A stretch of 64,000 bases of DNA from contig NC_067207.1 of the NCBI RefSeq assembly GCF_026262505.1, forward strand, positions 15,654,082 through 15,718,081, given 5' to 3'. Numbering within the stretch: position 1 is the first letter of the stretch; every line of letters starts with the position of its first letter. Shown here piece by piece: positions 8,265-18,985 of the stretch. A model generated the notes under the pieces. It did not search any database and was not told the origin of the DNA. It saw only the letters and a list, made by a program, of their open reading frames with translations. Position numbers and translations under genes: made by a program. The DNA comes from Trichomonas vaginalis G3 (taxonomy: Eukaryota > Parabasalia > Trichomonadida > Trichomonadidae).

Positions 8265-10716
8265 TTCTATATGTTTTGTTGAAATTTAACCTTTTATTTT
8301 CACCGAGTTCAGCCAAAGATTGAACGTTATATGCTCGTAAGTAAAAAGGGTTATTGTATTTGTGTACATTTTCTTTCAGTTCTTCCATTCTATGCTGAAT
8401 ATTTTCATCTGATGTTGGAGTCTTTTGTATGTCGGCGAACATTTTTCGATATTCTTCTACTCTGTCAGCCGAATTTTTCTTAAACTCTTGGAAAGATTCC
8501 ATATTCACCTCATACTCTTGTTGAGGGTCAAGATTTTTCGGCTGTTCCAAATCTTCATCTAGTTCTGTGAAGTTAGTTTCCAAAGGAGGGACTTGTTCGT
8601 TTCCTTCAGGCTCTTCTAGCTGTTGTTGCTGAACTATTTCTTCCATGTCTGGTTGTATCTGAACTTCTTCCTGTGGAGTTTCTTGTACCTCATCTGCTGG
8701 CATTTCATATATTCCGAGACCGTTTTTAACAAGTTCCCTATCTAAGTCATCCGGACTCATAAACCTTTCTTCTTTCGTTCCGTCTTTATTTTTTACGCGT
8801 TTCATGAAGAGAGTTGAATTGTCATTTAGCTCTGACACCAAATATCTCGGAGTAAATTCGTTCATGTCATTTGGATGATATGCTATTAAATCATATCCCT
8901 TAGCGAGCTTGTATTTTCCAGGTTTGAAATTATATCCCATTTGGTGCTGAGCCATAAAGCTAAATAGGTTCGGGTCAGTATTTCCTTCCTTGAACTTTCT
9001 AATAGCTTCTTTATATCTGTCACTAAAGTCAAGAGTAGCTGGGTAACCATAATTTTCCTTTAGCATTTTTAAGAAATCTTGGTTTCCTTGTTCTCTACTT
9101 CTTTTATGTCCTTGCTCTGTTTGTGGTTGTTGTTGTGGAGGTGGTTGTTGTGCAGGGTTTTGAACTGTTGGTTGTTGTGTTGGTTTTGGTGCAGGGTTTT
9201 GAACTGTTGGTTGTTGTGTTGGTTTTGGTGCAGGGTTTTGAACTGTTGGTTGTTGTGTTGGTTTTGGTGCAGGGTTTTGAACTGTTGGTTGTTGTGTTGG
9301 TTTTGGTGCAGGGTTTTGAACTGTTGGTTGTGGTTGTTGTTGTGCTGGATTTTGAACTGTTGGTTTTGGTTGTTGTGCAGGGTTTTGAACTGTTGGTTGT
9401 TGTGTTGGTTTTGGTGCATGCCTGTGTCTGTGTCCATGTGACGATGTAAATGTTCTAGGTAGTCCTGGTGCAGGTGCTTCTCTTGGAGGGTTTGGTGGTA
9501 TATAAGTTCCACTAGCTAGTATATAAGTTCCACCAGCTGGTATATAAGTTCCACCAGCTGGCACATATGTTCCATCTGCAGCATAATGTCCTACCTGACT
9601 TTTCGTTTTTAAGAAAGCATTTACTAGGTCTGTTTTGGTCTGTTGTAACTCTTTTTCTTGACTTTTCACAACAGTTGCTCTAACGGCGTCATAGGCACTT
9701 TGAACTGCCTGTCTCGTTGTTGCATCTGTTATTTTCGTCAGATTTTGTGCTACTTCTCTTAACTCTTTGTCGAAACCTTCAGACTTCAGTTTCTTTCCAG
9801 ATGAGAAGTCGTTCACTAGTTTCACCTTACTATGAAGAGCTTCGAAGGCGTTCTTAAAGTCAGCATTCATTAAAGCTTCATTTGAACTGTCTTCATCCGC
9901 TTGTATTTTTGTCCTTATTGACCCTATAAGCTGGGCTGCTTTAGCGTTGGCTTGGGCATCTAACCAGTCATTGTTAGCTTTTATATATTCTGCGCTTTTC
10001 ATTGCCTTTTGCATGGCTGCGTCGTTATTTTTACTTTCTTGTGCTAAGTTTTCATACTGTACGGTTTGGTTTTGCAACTGTAAAAGTTTTTCTGCCTTTA
10101 CATTTGCTTCAACTTCTTTTTTATACTCATCGCTATCCATATATGTCTTCAGGGCTTTTTGTTTTATCTCTTCATCTTTCAGTACTTTATATTGAGTAGT
10201 ATGGTTTTTCAAATTTATAACATCTTGTTCCATTTTTGCTACTTCTGCTGCTTTTTCTGACACTTTTTTCGCATATTCCTCTGTACTTAGTTCTTTCAGT
10301 TGTTCTTCTTTCTTCTTTTTCTCTACGTTTAACTCATTGAGTTTCTTTGTGTGTCTGTCATATTCTAGTTTCTTTTCGTTTTCACTTATTTGCTTCTGTA
10401 TGTCTATGTTTGACTTTTTGACATCTGATATTTGATTTTTGAGTGAACTCAAATTCATTTGACTTTGAGGGTTATAGGCTGTTCCGTCTGCAGCTCCACC
10501 ATAGCCTGCCATTTTCGCTAAAAGTGCCGCTCTTAAACCTCCACTCTGTGCACCAAGAACTCGGTTTAAGAGCATAGGGTTGCTTGACATTTGTTGCAAC
10601 ATAGTGGGGTCATTCAGCATTTGTTGTTGCAACTGTTGTTGTGGTGTCAGTTTTACTATTGGATGTTTCAATGCTCCCTTCCTCTTACGTATATTCTTAC
10701 GTAGCTTACGTGGCAT
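8230..10716 (-). CDS. Large coiled-coil and Gln/Pro-rich Maverick structural protein, 828 aa
   Basis: The protein starts MPRKLRKNIRKRKG, a very basic N-terminus that could bind DNA. A Gln/Met-rich segment follows. Next is a long Lys/Glu/Gln coiled coil (about residues 85-370), a GTYIPAG repeat, a His-rich GHRHRHAPK bridge and a tandem 13-residue PAPKPTQQPTVQN repeat (about 435-520). The C-terminal 250 residues are acidic. It is the largest gene of the virion module and is probably a core, scaffold or surface protein (inference). Looks whole. The sister copy at 44340-46555 is broken and has fewer repeats. Confidence 0.7.
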   Translation of the reverse strand: MPRKLRKNIRKRKGALKHPIVKLTPQQQLQQQMLNDPTMLQQMSSNPMLLNRVLGAQSGGLRAALLAKMAGYGGAADGTAYNPQSQMNLSSLKNQISDVKKSNIDIQKQISENEKKLEYDRHTKKLNELNVEKKKKEEQLKELSTEEYAKKVSEKAAEVAKMEQDVINLKNHTTQYKVLKDEEIKQKALKTYMDSDEYKKEVEANVKAEKLLQLQNQTVQYENLAQESKNNDAAMQKAMKSAEYIKANNDWLDAQANAKAAQLIGSIRTKIQADEDSSNEALMNADFKNAFEALHSKVKLVNDFSSGKKLKSEGFDKELREVAQNLTKITDATTRQAVQSAYDAVRATVVKSQEKELQQTKTDLVNAFLKTKSQVGHYAADGTYVPAGGTYIPAGGTYILASGTYIPPNPPREAPAPGLPRTFTSSHGHRHRHAPKPTQQPTVQNPAQQPKPTVQNPAQQQPQPTVQNPAPKPTQQPTVQNPAPKPTQQPTVQNPAPKPTQQPTVQNPAPKPTQQPTVQNPAQQPPPQQQPQTEQGHKRSREQGNQDFLKMLKENYGYPATLDFSDRYKEAIRKFKEGNTDPNLFSFMAQHQMGYNFKPGKYKLAKGYDLIAYHPNDMNEFTPRYLVSELNDNSTLFMKRVKNKDGTKEERFMSPDDLDRELVKNGLGIYEMPADEVQETPQEEVQIQPDMEEIVQQQQLEEPEGNEQVPPLETNFTELDEDLEQPKNLDPQQEYEVNMESFQEFKKNSADRVEEYRKMFADIQKTPTSDENIQHRMEELKENVHKYNNPFYLRAYNVQSLAELGENKRLNFNKTYRNETLFKVHSET
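9130..9420 (-). repeat. 39-bp in-frame tandem repeat coding PAPKPTQQPTVQN
   Basis: Units of 39 bp (TGCAGGGTTTTGAACTGTTG on the plus strand) occur about five times nearly unchanged, plus diverged flanking units. Because the unit is a multiple of three the frame is kept. The sister element keeps only one or two units near 45210-45290, so copy number varies. Confidence 0.85.
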
Positions 10717-10858
10717 TTTAAGTGAAGTTAAAAAGCGGTTTTTGACAGATGTTTATATGACACTATTTGTTCAGCACAAAAAACTACTCGGTCAAAGTGT
10801 TGTCACCGGCTGGTCGGCTGGGGTTCGGTCCTCCTCTTGGGTCTTGTGTCCATTTCTT

Positions 10859-10894
10859 AGGGGCTAGAAGGGGCGCAGCCCCTGGAAGCCCCAC
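10859..10894. repeat. Right terminal inverted-repeat motif of Maverick A
   Basis: GGGGCTAGAAGGGGCGCAGC followed by CCCTGGAAGCCCCAC matches the right end of the Maverick at 48117-48151. It includes an internal hairpin AGGGGC-TGC-GCCCCT (read from the other strand). Here it is followed by ACACCTGACC instead of TACC plus a T-tract, so the exact end is not fixed. Confidence 0.65.
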
Positions 10895-11251
10895 ACACCT
10901 GACCTCATTCATATATTGAAACTTGTAAATTTATTTCTTTATTATTATATTTCACCAAATTTTTACTTTGATCAAAAAAAATCAATGAAGAATTCGCAAA
11001 AAATTATGTTTTTATTGGATAAAACTATTGACATAAAAAAGTCATAATCCTAATGAAATATCTTTTAATATGTAAACTTGTTAATTAACAACATTTACTC
11101 TAATTTTGAGGAAAGGAAATGTTATCAAAAGGATAATTGTGATTTTGACTTAAAATTTTAAATGTAATTACTATGGGGATGCTGAACACTCTGTAATATA
11201 TGCCAAAAATTAGTATTTGATATAAAAAGTGACGTTATCAATTTTATTGAG

Positions 11252-13495
11252 ATGACTTTAAGCAGTTCTTTACTAATCCAGGAGGAGATAAACAAGTATA
11301 AGTCCGACTTGATGGATTCCATGAAGACGAAATATAAGAATTTTGAAAAGTTTTGCACAGAAAAAACGGCATTTGAACATTTGCAACTTTATATTGATCT
11401 TCTTCAACGAATTAAATTAGGAACTGCGACACCAGCTGCTATTTCGAGTGAATTAATTGATATTTCACTTATTTCGCCAACAGTTACCGATTTTACGAAT
11501 TCAAATTTAGACTTTTCCGTTTTTATCAATTTAATCAAATCATTATCACAAGAAGAGCATATTAAAGCTTGTATAATATCAATCGCGTTCTATTTACTCC
11601 ATCAAAACTTAAAATTTACAGAATTCGTTATTACCTTTCTTTTTCATGACCTTCCAGAGCTAAAGGACTCAGTTCTTGGACTATTTTGGAATGCCGTACA
11701 GCTTGGCTCCCCTAATATTACAGAAAAAGATTTCCAAAACTCATTCAAAATTTGGAGGAATTCTCTTGAGTATTTAATGACAATTATGAAGTCCATACAG
11801 AATCTATCATTTTATTTTCATACCGCTAAGTTTGTTGCTGAAGTTATTAATCTCCTTCTCACAAAACCTTTAAATTTTCAAAAATTAGTTTCTCCTGAAA
11901 TTGTTCGATTACTTTGCTACAATCCATTTACGGCTTTATACATATCCCAAGGGAAATCAGTGCTTACATCCGCTTATTTTTTACCTCCTTTGTCATTATT
12001 GTTAAATGGACAAATTGAAACATCAATCAACTTACTAGTTAGTTATATGCCATACGCTCTCGATGCTATAGCGTCTTTTCTCGTCAATTTACCATTTGCT
12101 TCTGAACAAAATGCAGATATGCAGTTTGCTTTGGCAAATAAGCTCCTTCACAACCTTTCTTTAGGAATATCGACACGAGATTTATACCTAATAATACTTC
12201 GTCACTTCATCAAAGCTCCAATTTTACGCGAATACTATAATAATTTCAGAAAACTGATTTTTTCGAATACAGCGTTAGGTTTACGCCAAGCATACATTTG
12301 TATATTGATTGCTGCATTCACTGACTGCGAAACTCCTGGACTTTATTCATTAATTCAAGATTGTAGAGAATCCATCGCAAAAATCTTTCAGTTTTCGACC
12401 ATGCTGTTCACACAATGCGCTGTTGTAAACCGTATAACAGAAATGATCCTGATTTTCCTTGAAAATCCTTCATTTAAATTCAATATTCAATCTCCAACTC
12501 ATTATATAATGCTCCAGCCCGACCAAAAGGTCATTGAAATGTTTCCTGTTTTATTCCAGACCCTGAATTCCTATACAAAGAGTCCGGGATCCGCTCATTC
12601 GTATTTTTCATTTATTTATTCATATTTAATGAAAAGTTCAGTCACGAAACTCGACACATCGTTCGCATTAGAGATACTCTCAAGCATAGAACGCTTCCAT
12701 GAGTATCCTAGCGATGAAGATTGCTTTTCTATTTATAGAAGATTTATAAGAAAACTTGTTGTCACGAAAACCAACATTTCGGAGTTTATTCTTATTTGTC
12801 TTACTGATCTCCAACCAATGAATGCTCTTGGAGCCCTTTCTTTCGTGAATTACGCTTATCAATTTAGAATTCCTGATTTTATCAGTTACATTAAGACAAA
12901 CAGAAGCTTCATTGTTAATCTAATTAAATCAGGAATGCAATCAGAGCTTCCTGCAATGTTTTATACTTGTTATGAATTAATGTCTTTATTAGTTGAAGAT
13001 CCTGTTGTAATTGTCAATTTAATTGAAGACATTTTTAACTTTGATCCAAGAAATTCAAGAAAGAAGCTTAGATTGTTATGTTTGCTCGCATTTACCAGCG
13101 GAATTTATAAAATTGACCAGATTTACAAAGGATTTCTCAAAATTTTGGAAAGTTTGAAGAAAGGATTCTCAACAAACCTTGCATACGTGTTTGTTCTCAG
13201 GTTTTTGGTTTATTTAAAGCCAGAAAACGCAAAAATTCAACTTTTAGAAATTTGTAACTGTTTCCACAAAAGTACAATTGAAAATAAATACTATATAAGG
13301 AAGACTGTTGAGGATATCTTGAAAAATATTACATTATCTCACGATGATTTGCTTTCTATACCAAATTTCACGAAAGTAATCACTTTTGAGATTGAAAACC
13401 ATGGTCAGTATGACTACGAGTGCAGATGGGATGTTCCTTATGGTCCTGTTGTTTGGTTGAGACCAATTTTATGCAGTGCTTATATTGAATTGTAA
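11252..13495 (+). CDS. Host helical-repeat (armadillo-like) protein, 747 aa
   Basis: Host gene of unknown function. The protein is made almost wholly of leucine/isoleucine-rich amphipathic helices of 15-25 residues in pairs, with no membrane segments or signal peptide. This is what alpha-solenoid (ARM/HEAT-like) scaffolds look like. No catalytic motif is seen. It ends TAAAATAAA, so the stop codon doubles as the trichomonad poly(A) signal. The leader is short and holds ATCAATTTTATT, a weak initiator. The next gene follows after 185 bp in the same direction and also codes for an alpha-solenoid-like protein. The match to ARM proteins is by pattern only. Confidence 0.85.
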   Translation: MTLSSSLLIQEEINKYKSDLMDSMKTKYKNFEKFCTEKTAFEHLQLYIDLLQRIKLGTATPAAISSELIDISLISPTVTDFTNSNLDFSVFINLIKSLSQEEHIKACIISIAFYLLHQNLKFTEFVITFLFHDLPELKDSVLGLFWNAVQLGSPNITEKDFQNSFKIWRNSLEYLMTIMKSIQNLSFYFHTAKFVAEVINLLLTKPLNFQKLVSPEIVRLLCYNPFTALYISQGKSVLTSAYFLPPLSLLLNGQIETSINLLVSYMPYALDAIASFLVNLPFASEQNADMQFALANKLLHNLSLGISTRDLYLIILRHFIKAPILREYYNNFRKLIFSNTALGLRQAYICILIAAFTDCETPGLYSLIQDCRESIAKIFQFSTMLFTQCAVVNRITEMILIFLENPSFKFNIQSPTHYIMLQPDQKVIEMFPVLFQTLNSYTKSPGSAHSYFSFIYSYLMKSSVTKLDTSFALEILSSIERFHEYPSDEDCFSIYRRFIRKLVVTKTNISEFILICLTDLQPMNALGALSFVNYAYQFRIPDFISYIKTNRSFIVNLIKSGMQSELPAMFYTCYELMSLLVEDPVVIVNLIEDIFNFDPRNSRKKLRLLCLLAFTSGIYKIDQIYKGFLKILESLKKGFSTNLAYVFVLRFLVYLKPENAKIQLLEICNCFHKSTIENKYYIRKTVEDILKNITLSHDDLLSIPNFTKVITFEIENHGQYDYECRWDVPYGPVVWLRPILCSAYIEL

Positions 13496-13655
13496 AATAA
13501 ATTGTCTGTATATTTATTAATACCATTTGTAACTATTTTCATCAAAAATTTCTTAATTTCATAGATAATTTTCCTAAAATTATTGAAAAACCATTCATAT
13601 TTTAACATATATTGCTATAAAAACACCATTTATTCAAAATTTTATGCTTTAACAT

Positions 13656-13661
13656 TCATTT
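13656..13661 (+). promoter_or_regulatory. Initiator (TCATTT) of the 13681 gene
   Basis: TCATTT fits the trichomonad initiator consensus TCAYTW and lies 20 bp before the ATG, the usual spacing in T. vaginalis. Assignment is by consensus and position. Confidence 0.6.
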
Positions 13662-13680
13662 ACTATATAAGATTTTTTTC

Positions 13681-15048
13681 ATGGATGAATTCAAGGAAAC
13701 TATTAATCAGAAAGAACAAATAGAAACATTAGAAACGATTGAAAAGGAAGCGGAAAGTCTAATAGATACAGATAACAAACCTATTGCTGGTGAAGAATCA
13801 TATTTTGAATTAAATGAAGACATAACTAATCTTAAAAATGCAGAAGATGAAGGTAATATTACGTCAATTCCAGTTTTACTATACAATATTAAGACATTTC
13901 TTGCTAGATTTGACAAAATCGACAAAATTGAACATTTTACCGAGTTTGATATACAGCATCTACTAATAAAATATATACAAATGGTCGAAAATCCAGACAT
14001 ACAAATATTTGCACTTGAAATTATTACTTTATTATGCGAAAAAGCTCCAGATACTATTTTTATTTCATTAATTGATGCTGAATTACAACAAACACTCGCA
14101 CATTTAATGGAAATAGAACTATTTAAATCGAAATATTATGTTTTTACTGCATATGGATTCATTATTAATCGAGATCAAACTTATGCAAAAGAATTGCTCT
14201 CAAATGTCGATTTTACAATGATCAATGACGCTGCCGTAGAATGTCAATCACTACAAAAGAATGATGGCGTCAATTTCTTCTATTTTAAACTAACAAAATC
14301 AGATTTTTTCCCAATTGACTATTTATCAGAATTTATTGGCATGTTTTTCATTTCTCTTATTAAGAAAATAGGTGTTAGATATACTTTGGCATCAATTGAC
14401 ACTTTAATTCTCAAAAAATTAATTAATCCAGATATTCTCATTGAATCTTTTATATTAGATAGGATATTATCGATTATTTCATCATTTGATGACATAATTA
14501 ACTCGATGTATGCTGTAAAAATACTTGGACACCTTTCAGAAATTTTTGAATTCACAATTGACTTCGATTTTACGTCATTATTGAATAACATGGTGCAATT
14601 AGATGATAGCTGGCCAATACAAGTATTTTGCACAGCAATGGCCCAAATAGCTCTTCATTGTTCTGATAATTTAATTTCAATTATTCTTGAAAATGACATT
14701 TTTAATCTTTTGGCATCATTACAAGAGAGGAGCTTCGAAAACATGCTATATTCTATATATTTTATTAGTTCTTTAGTTGTTAGAATCCCAACTAATTCAC
14801 TTCTTTCTTTAGTTACTCCTGATTTTTTGAATTCTCTGTTTCCAGGAATTTCTTCTGATAATAATGAAATTGTTTTCTCTGTTTTGTCGGCGATTTGGAG
14901 AATTATGAACACTCCAGAGTTATCTTTTGTCGTGCAGCAGAGTGAGATACAAGATAACGTTGAAGATATCGAAAATCTCGACCAAAACGAAAAATTGGAA
15001 ACAATTTCATCTCAAATTTTGGAAAAACTTCCAGAGTTTTTCGAATAA
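13681..15048 (+). CDS. Host helical-repeat protein, 455 aa
   Basis: Host gene of unknown function. Residues 1-60 are acidic and probably disordered (many Glu and Asp). Residues 60-430 are hydrophobic helix pairs such as FALEIITLLCEKAP and VFSVLSAIWRIMN, as in armadillo-like folds. The last 25 residues are acidic again. The ATG is 20 bp after a good initiator, and the stop is TAAAT. The acidic ends around an ARM-like core recall nuclear transport or scaffold adaptors, but nothing specific is recognised. Confidence 0.85.
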   Translation: MDEFKETINQKEQIETLETIEKEAESLIDTDNKPIAGEESYFELNEDITNLKNAEDEGNITSIPVLLYNIKTFLARFDKIDKIEHFTEFDIQHLLIKYIQMVENPDIQIFALEIITLLCEKAPDTIFISLIDAELQQTLAHLMEIELFKSKYYVFTAYGFIINRDQTYAKELLSNVDFTMINDAAVECQSLQKNDGVNFFYFKLTKSDFFPIDYLSEFIGMFFISLIKKIGVRYTLASIDTLILKKLINPDILIESFILDRILSIISSFDDIINSMYAVKILGHLSEIFEFTIDFDFTSLLNNMVQLDDSWPIQVFCTAMAQIALHCSDNLISIILENDIFNLLASLQERSFENMLYSIYFISSLVVRIPTNSLLSLVTPDFLNSLFPGISSDNNEIVFSVLSAIWRIMNTPELSFVVQQSEIQDNVEDIENLDQNEKLETISSQILEKLPEFFE

Positions 15049-15784
15049 ATTTATATTGTTGTTGTTTTTTTAAAGAATAAAGTTATAATTTATAGAATTT
15101 CATTTTGGAATAAATCCTCTCCATTCTGCAGCAACTAAAAAATTATATGTTTAAACTCAGATAATTTAAGTGCCAATTCTTTTCACAATCTAACTTTATT
15201 TCCCAAATTTTAAGCTGCAGTGATAATATTTTTATCGTCAGTAAAAAGTTAGTGTAAATCAATATATAGTACCTAATATGAATGTTATACTTTTTTACAA
15301 TTATAACAAGGATTTGTTGATTTTATGTGAGTATGTGTACCCTTAAGGATGGGCACTCATAGGCTCCTGACAGCATAAAAATGTTATTATCTCACAATAT
15401 AAAAGGAATCATAGGAATCTACAACTATATCTATATTGTTGGAAGACTTCTTAATGTATCATGCATATAAGTTATATCAATAACTCCATTATGTTATATG
15501 ATTGTAATCATATTTTCGTTTCATGTTCAAAAACATTAAAATCATACTAACTATATGAGTATTATATTTAGGAAGCTGATATATAGATATGATAAAATGC
15601 TAGGTTTTGTGATTAAGAATATATACTTATCTTTTAGAAAATAATACTTTTATAAAAAATTATATCTTATATAATCTAAAAATTTTGGACAATTAAAAAA
15701 CATTAATTAAAAATAGAAGGTGAAAGTGTTTATTCAAAGAAGGTGCAAGATTATGATGTTTTGAGGGTGAAATAAATTTAATAA
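15049..15784. other. Intergenic, no gene seen
   Basis: AT-rich spacer between a host gene and a Mutator-like transposase. No credible frame, RNA gene or terminal repeat of the neighbouring transposase was found. A short run near 15341-15375 (ACCCTTAAGGATGGGCACTC) is less AT-rich than its surroundings, but no partner was found. Confidence 0.5.
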
Positions 15785-16972
15785 TTATTTATGTGATTTA
15801 AGAGTAATACGATCATCGGTAGCTTGAAGACCTCTCTTTATAGCTCTTAATGCCGCAAACTTTTTTTGAACTTGCTTTGAATTTTTGAATGCTTTGATTA
15901 AATCTTTTGTTGTATCATACATTCTGAAATATCTGTTCATCATTTCTGGCATTGTTGGTAAATTTAACCTGTATCTTATTGCTACAATCGTTTCAAACAT
16001 ACTTTCATTGAAATGCAATATTGTGACTGCCATCCTAATTGGCCAAGAAGCATGCCAATTAATATTTTTATTAGCAAGCATTGCTTTGATATGGTTTATC
16101 GATTCAACTACTTGAGTTGAATGAATCTTTTTTACCATATCAAAGATTTTTACGGTATCTTCGAGGAATTTTTTAAGTGTTTTTATAGCAGTTTTATTTT
16201 TTGCATATTTCCATGGTTTAATCATCTTGCATTTTTCAGGATCTGGACAAAATTTATGATTTCCGGCATAATGTTTAGCGGAATTCAACCATAAAAACTT
16301 CTTTGTTTTAATTGACATATGTGTGTCATTGAGAAGTTGCCTAAGCCAACGCAATAAATTCTTTGAAATGCTAGATAAGATTCTGAATTCTGGCAGTTTG
16401 AGCTTTTTCTGTATATTGTTAAGAAAATGTCCAGGATCTCTGTATTCTCTGATACCTTTGAACGTATTTTTGATTGTAGAAACAATTTTGACATCGCCAT
16501 CATGCACAAAAAAATTTACACGTTTTTCATTATTCCAACGCTTCAGCATTCTTTTTAAGCCTTCAAATTCCATTTCATTTGATTTTCCGTTGAAATTACC
16601 TTTGAAATTTTTAAAAGATTTAGATATCACTTCCCAATCTACAATTTTTTTGAGTTTCTCTTCTACAAATTGTACATAGCAAAACATTGCATTTCTTCTC
16701 TGACTCCAAGAACCGTCAAACAAAAGTCCCGAACATTTTCTCATTCGAGATTTCCAATAATTAACAGATTCTCTGGCAACTTCTATGATAACACGACCAA
16801 CCTTTTCTTGGACTCGATGAAATGTAGCTTCTGACGGAACTTTGATGTTATTCAGCATGAATTGAAATTCTGATTGGCAAAATGTAGCGCCGCTCAATAA
16901 TACAGATAGCACAAATTCAACAGTGTTGACGACATATGGCTCTACCCTATTTTTCGCGCTTTGAACTAATTC
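15785..16972 (-). pseudogene. Mutator-like transposase, no start codon
   Basis: Cut-and-paste transposase remnant. Landmarks fit the Mutator-like DDE layout. The first Asp is in LLFDGSWSQRR, and the second is in FVHDGDVKIV followed by YRDPGHFLNNI. A Cys/His patch is HKFCPDPEKCK, and the Glu lies in TQVVESINHI. The open frame runs from just after a TAA at 16973-16975 to 15785, about 395 residues, without an ATG before residue M at 16858. The 5' end is therefore missing, and the protein lacks the N-terminal DNA-binding part usual in the family. No terminal inverted repeats were found. The superfamily assignment rests on motif order only. Confidence 0.6.
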
Positions 16973-16975
16973 TTA

Positions 16976-18059
16976 TACGCTTTGCAACTGCTTTTGTTCG
17001 CCGCGGCATGAAAAATGAAGAATAACTTGACGGTTTCTTGAACAAATGGTCGCACATTCAAATATTGTGATGTACGATCAGGATAAAAGAATGTTGTTGC
17101 CGTGAATTTAGAAAATAGCAAAATTTCAATTTACGCAATCGAGATATAACTTGATCGTTTGAGCGATAACCATGGCACCCATAGTATTAATGAAAGTACT
17201 CATACTTACAATTATTTTCTCCCATAGGAATATTGTTCAATATACTTCACCTATAGAGGAAATCTCGAAATAAAATCGAATGTTTTCAAAAATTACAAAA
17301 ATCAATTTTTTACAAAGATGTTCGAAAAATAACATTATATACGCATCAAATCAAAGCATTATATGGAGCATTATAATTCTATATATGATTGTCCATCTTG
17401 CTGTTGTGCTATTTTTTTAAACAATAATTTCATTGTTGAAATTAAATTTGCAATTTCAGTAAAAATTGCGACCCATCATTTTGAATATAATTGAATTAAT
17501 ACATTTATTGTAAGAATATTATATACCAAATATTAGACTTCCACATGAATCCTGGTATGATATTATAAGTATTGCAAAATTAGAAAAAAATATGCTCATG
17601 ATATACTAAAATTCATGTTTCAAGGTTAACTTATAAATAAAATAAGTTCGAGAAATGCATCACTAAATATTTGAGCTTCAAAGAACTCAACAAATTACAA
17701 AAATTGAATCAAATATAGAAGTACATCAAAACATACATAAAACCGTATCGGCTATATAGCACACTGATATATGTTTTACAAAATCGAACCAAAAGAATAG
17801 AAGTTTATAGAAACGGTTTGGTCACATTTTAACTTAAACGTGACATTTTTTAACATGTAAATGTATTCAAATGTCTCTGACACTTACAGATATTGGAAGT
17901 TCTGTTACAGAATATACTGTTGTCAAAAATATTGTAGATAAAACTCAGAAGTCGGCTGACATCTTAGATAAAACTCAGACTCGGTTCAAAATGTAGCTCA
18001 TTTACGAACATTTAATTTTTATTTAATATATGAAAGTTTTCTCAATTAAAATTTTCATT
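16976..18059. other. Intergenic, no gene seen
   Basis: About 1.1 kb of AT-rich DNA without a credible frame. Its right end (about 17930-18059) resembles 48832-48975 and, more weakly, 49139-49233. All three are 3' flanks of the duplicated orphan gene family. Confidence 0.5.
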
Positions 18060-18632
18060 CTAATCTAAAACAAATAGAAAAATTAGCAAATTATCGTATC
18101 GAAAAAGCAAAGGTTGTCTACAAGTTATATAATAATCAACATCCTTAGAAATAATAGCAGAATATCTCGGAGGAAGGGTATTATTGAAGCGTGTATTCCC
18201 AAAAAATAATCTAACATATGCTCTCTTTGCCATAGCTCCATTTTGCACAAAAATTCTTAATTTTTCAGTGGCCACGGGGACATAATCTATATATCTATAT
18301 TGATTACCATACTGGAGCAAAAATGTATTCTCATCTGTATTAATACATACCATATATTTAACATTTAATTTTGCATTAATTGTTGTTTCCTCTTCTCTTA
18401 TTGTTTTACCATTTAAGATACAATCCATTCGGTGAATGGAATCATGCATAAATACATAAACATCTAGTGACTGACTTGAAAACCCTACTGAATATCCACC
18501 AGTGCCATTTTCCCATAAAAATTCCAAACATTTTCTTCCAGAAACAAAATCGTTACTTGTATATCCAATGTAAGTTCCGGAAGTATAGTACAGGTTAAAG
18601 GCTTGGTTATCAGAAGAAGTATCAAAACTCAA
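18060..18632 (-). CDS. Orphan trichomonad family protein, copy 1 (5' end incomplete)
   Basis: Unrecognised protein of 190 residues with beta-rich, Tyr/Phe-rich sequence such as FNLYYTSGTYIGYTSND and MVCINTDENTFLLQYGNQYRY, suggesting a small beta-sandwich. It begins at a TTG directly after an in-frame TAA. The paralogue at 49234-49805 begins at the same TTG, so neither copy has an ATG at the natural start, and both may be 5'-truncated. It sits next to an ankyrin gene in both blocks. Function unknown. Confidence 0.55.
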   Translation of the reverse strand: MSFDTSSDNQAFNLYYTSGTYIGYTSNDFVSGRKCLEFLWENGTGGYSVGFSSQSLDVYVFMHDSIHRMDCILNGKTIREEETTINAKLNVKYMVCINTDENTFLLQYGNQYRYIDYVPVATEKLRIFVQNGAMAKRAYVRLFFGNTRFNNTLPPRYSAIISKDVDYYITCRQPLLFRYDNLLIFLFVLD

Positions 18633-18985
18633 TTAAGTAAAAATCATAGATGAAGAAAGTTTTTTAATTTACGATTATTTTCAATTCAAATTAATATGTA
18701 AGTTTTTTGAATAGAAAAATATGAAATAATCTGAAATAATTACATACCATTGGCAACACAGCGTATATTTATTAAATGTTTTGTCTCTTCGTATCTCTCT
18801 TTTTCTATGAAATCGTTATATTCTCTGGTACATATTTATCAATTATTCATTTTTATTGGTTATTGAAGAATAATTAAACTTCGACTGTTATGTAAGAGAA
18901 ACATTAAATATTCTTGTGTTTGATTGGATCTAATTCTTACTATTTTTCGGTTATAGATCGATTCATAAATGATGTGATTTAATTT

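Larger units (their letters stand above)
1..10894. mobile_element. Maverick/Polinton element A, right part (left part outside window)
   Basis: Virus-like DNA element of the Maverick (Polinton) family, seen from the window edge to a terminal motif near 10859-10894. Parts in order: end of an unknown gene, a minisatellite, A32-like packaging ATPase, SF3 helicase, several small genes, double-jelly-roll major capsid protein, a virion-module protein and a large coiled-coil protein. It is closely related to the right half of the Maverick at 22.9-48.2 kb: the ATPase frames differ at only about three of 325 residues, so both are young. It is the better kept of the two, with only a few visible breaks. 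The right boundary is uncertain because no outer T-tract or target duplication is seen. Confidence 0.85.

Noticed and set aside
9069-9512. Gln/His-rich frame (minus) and Leu/Val/Trp-rich frames (plus) over the 39-bp repeats
   Set aside because: Shadow translations of a low-complexity repeat inside the 828-residue gene.
11158-15784. Minus-strand frames inside the two host genes
   Set aside because: Short shadows of two well-supported plus-strand genes.
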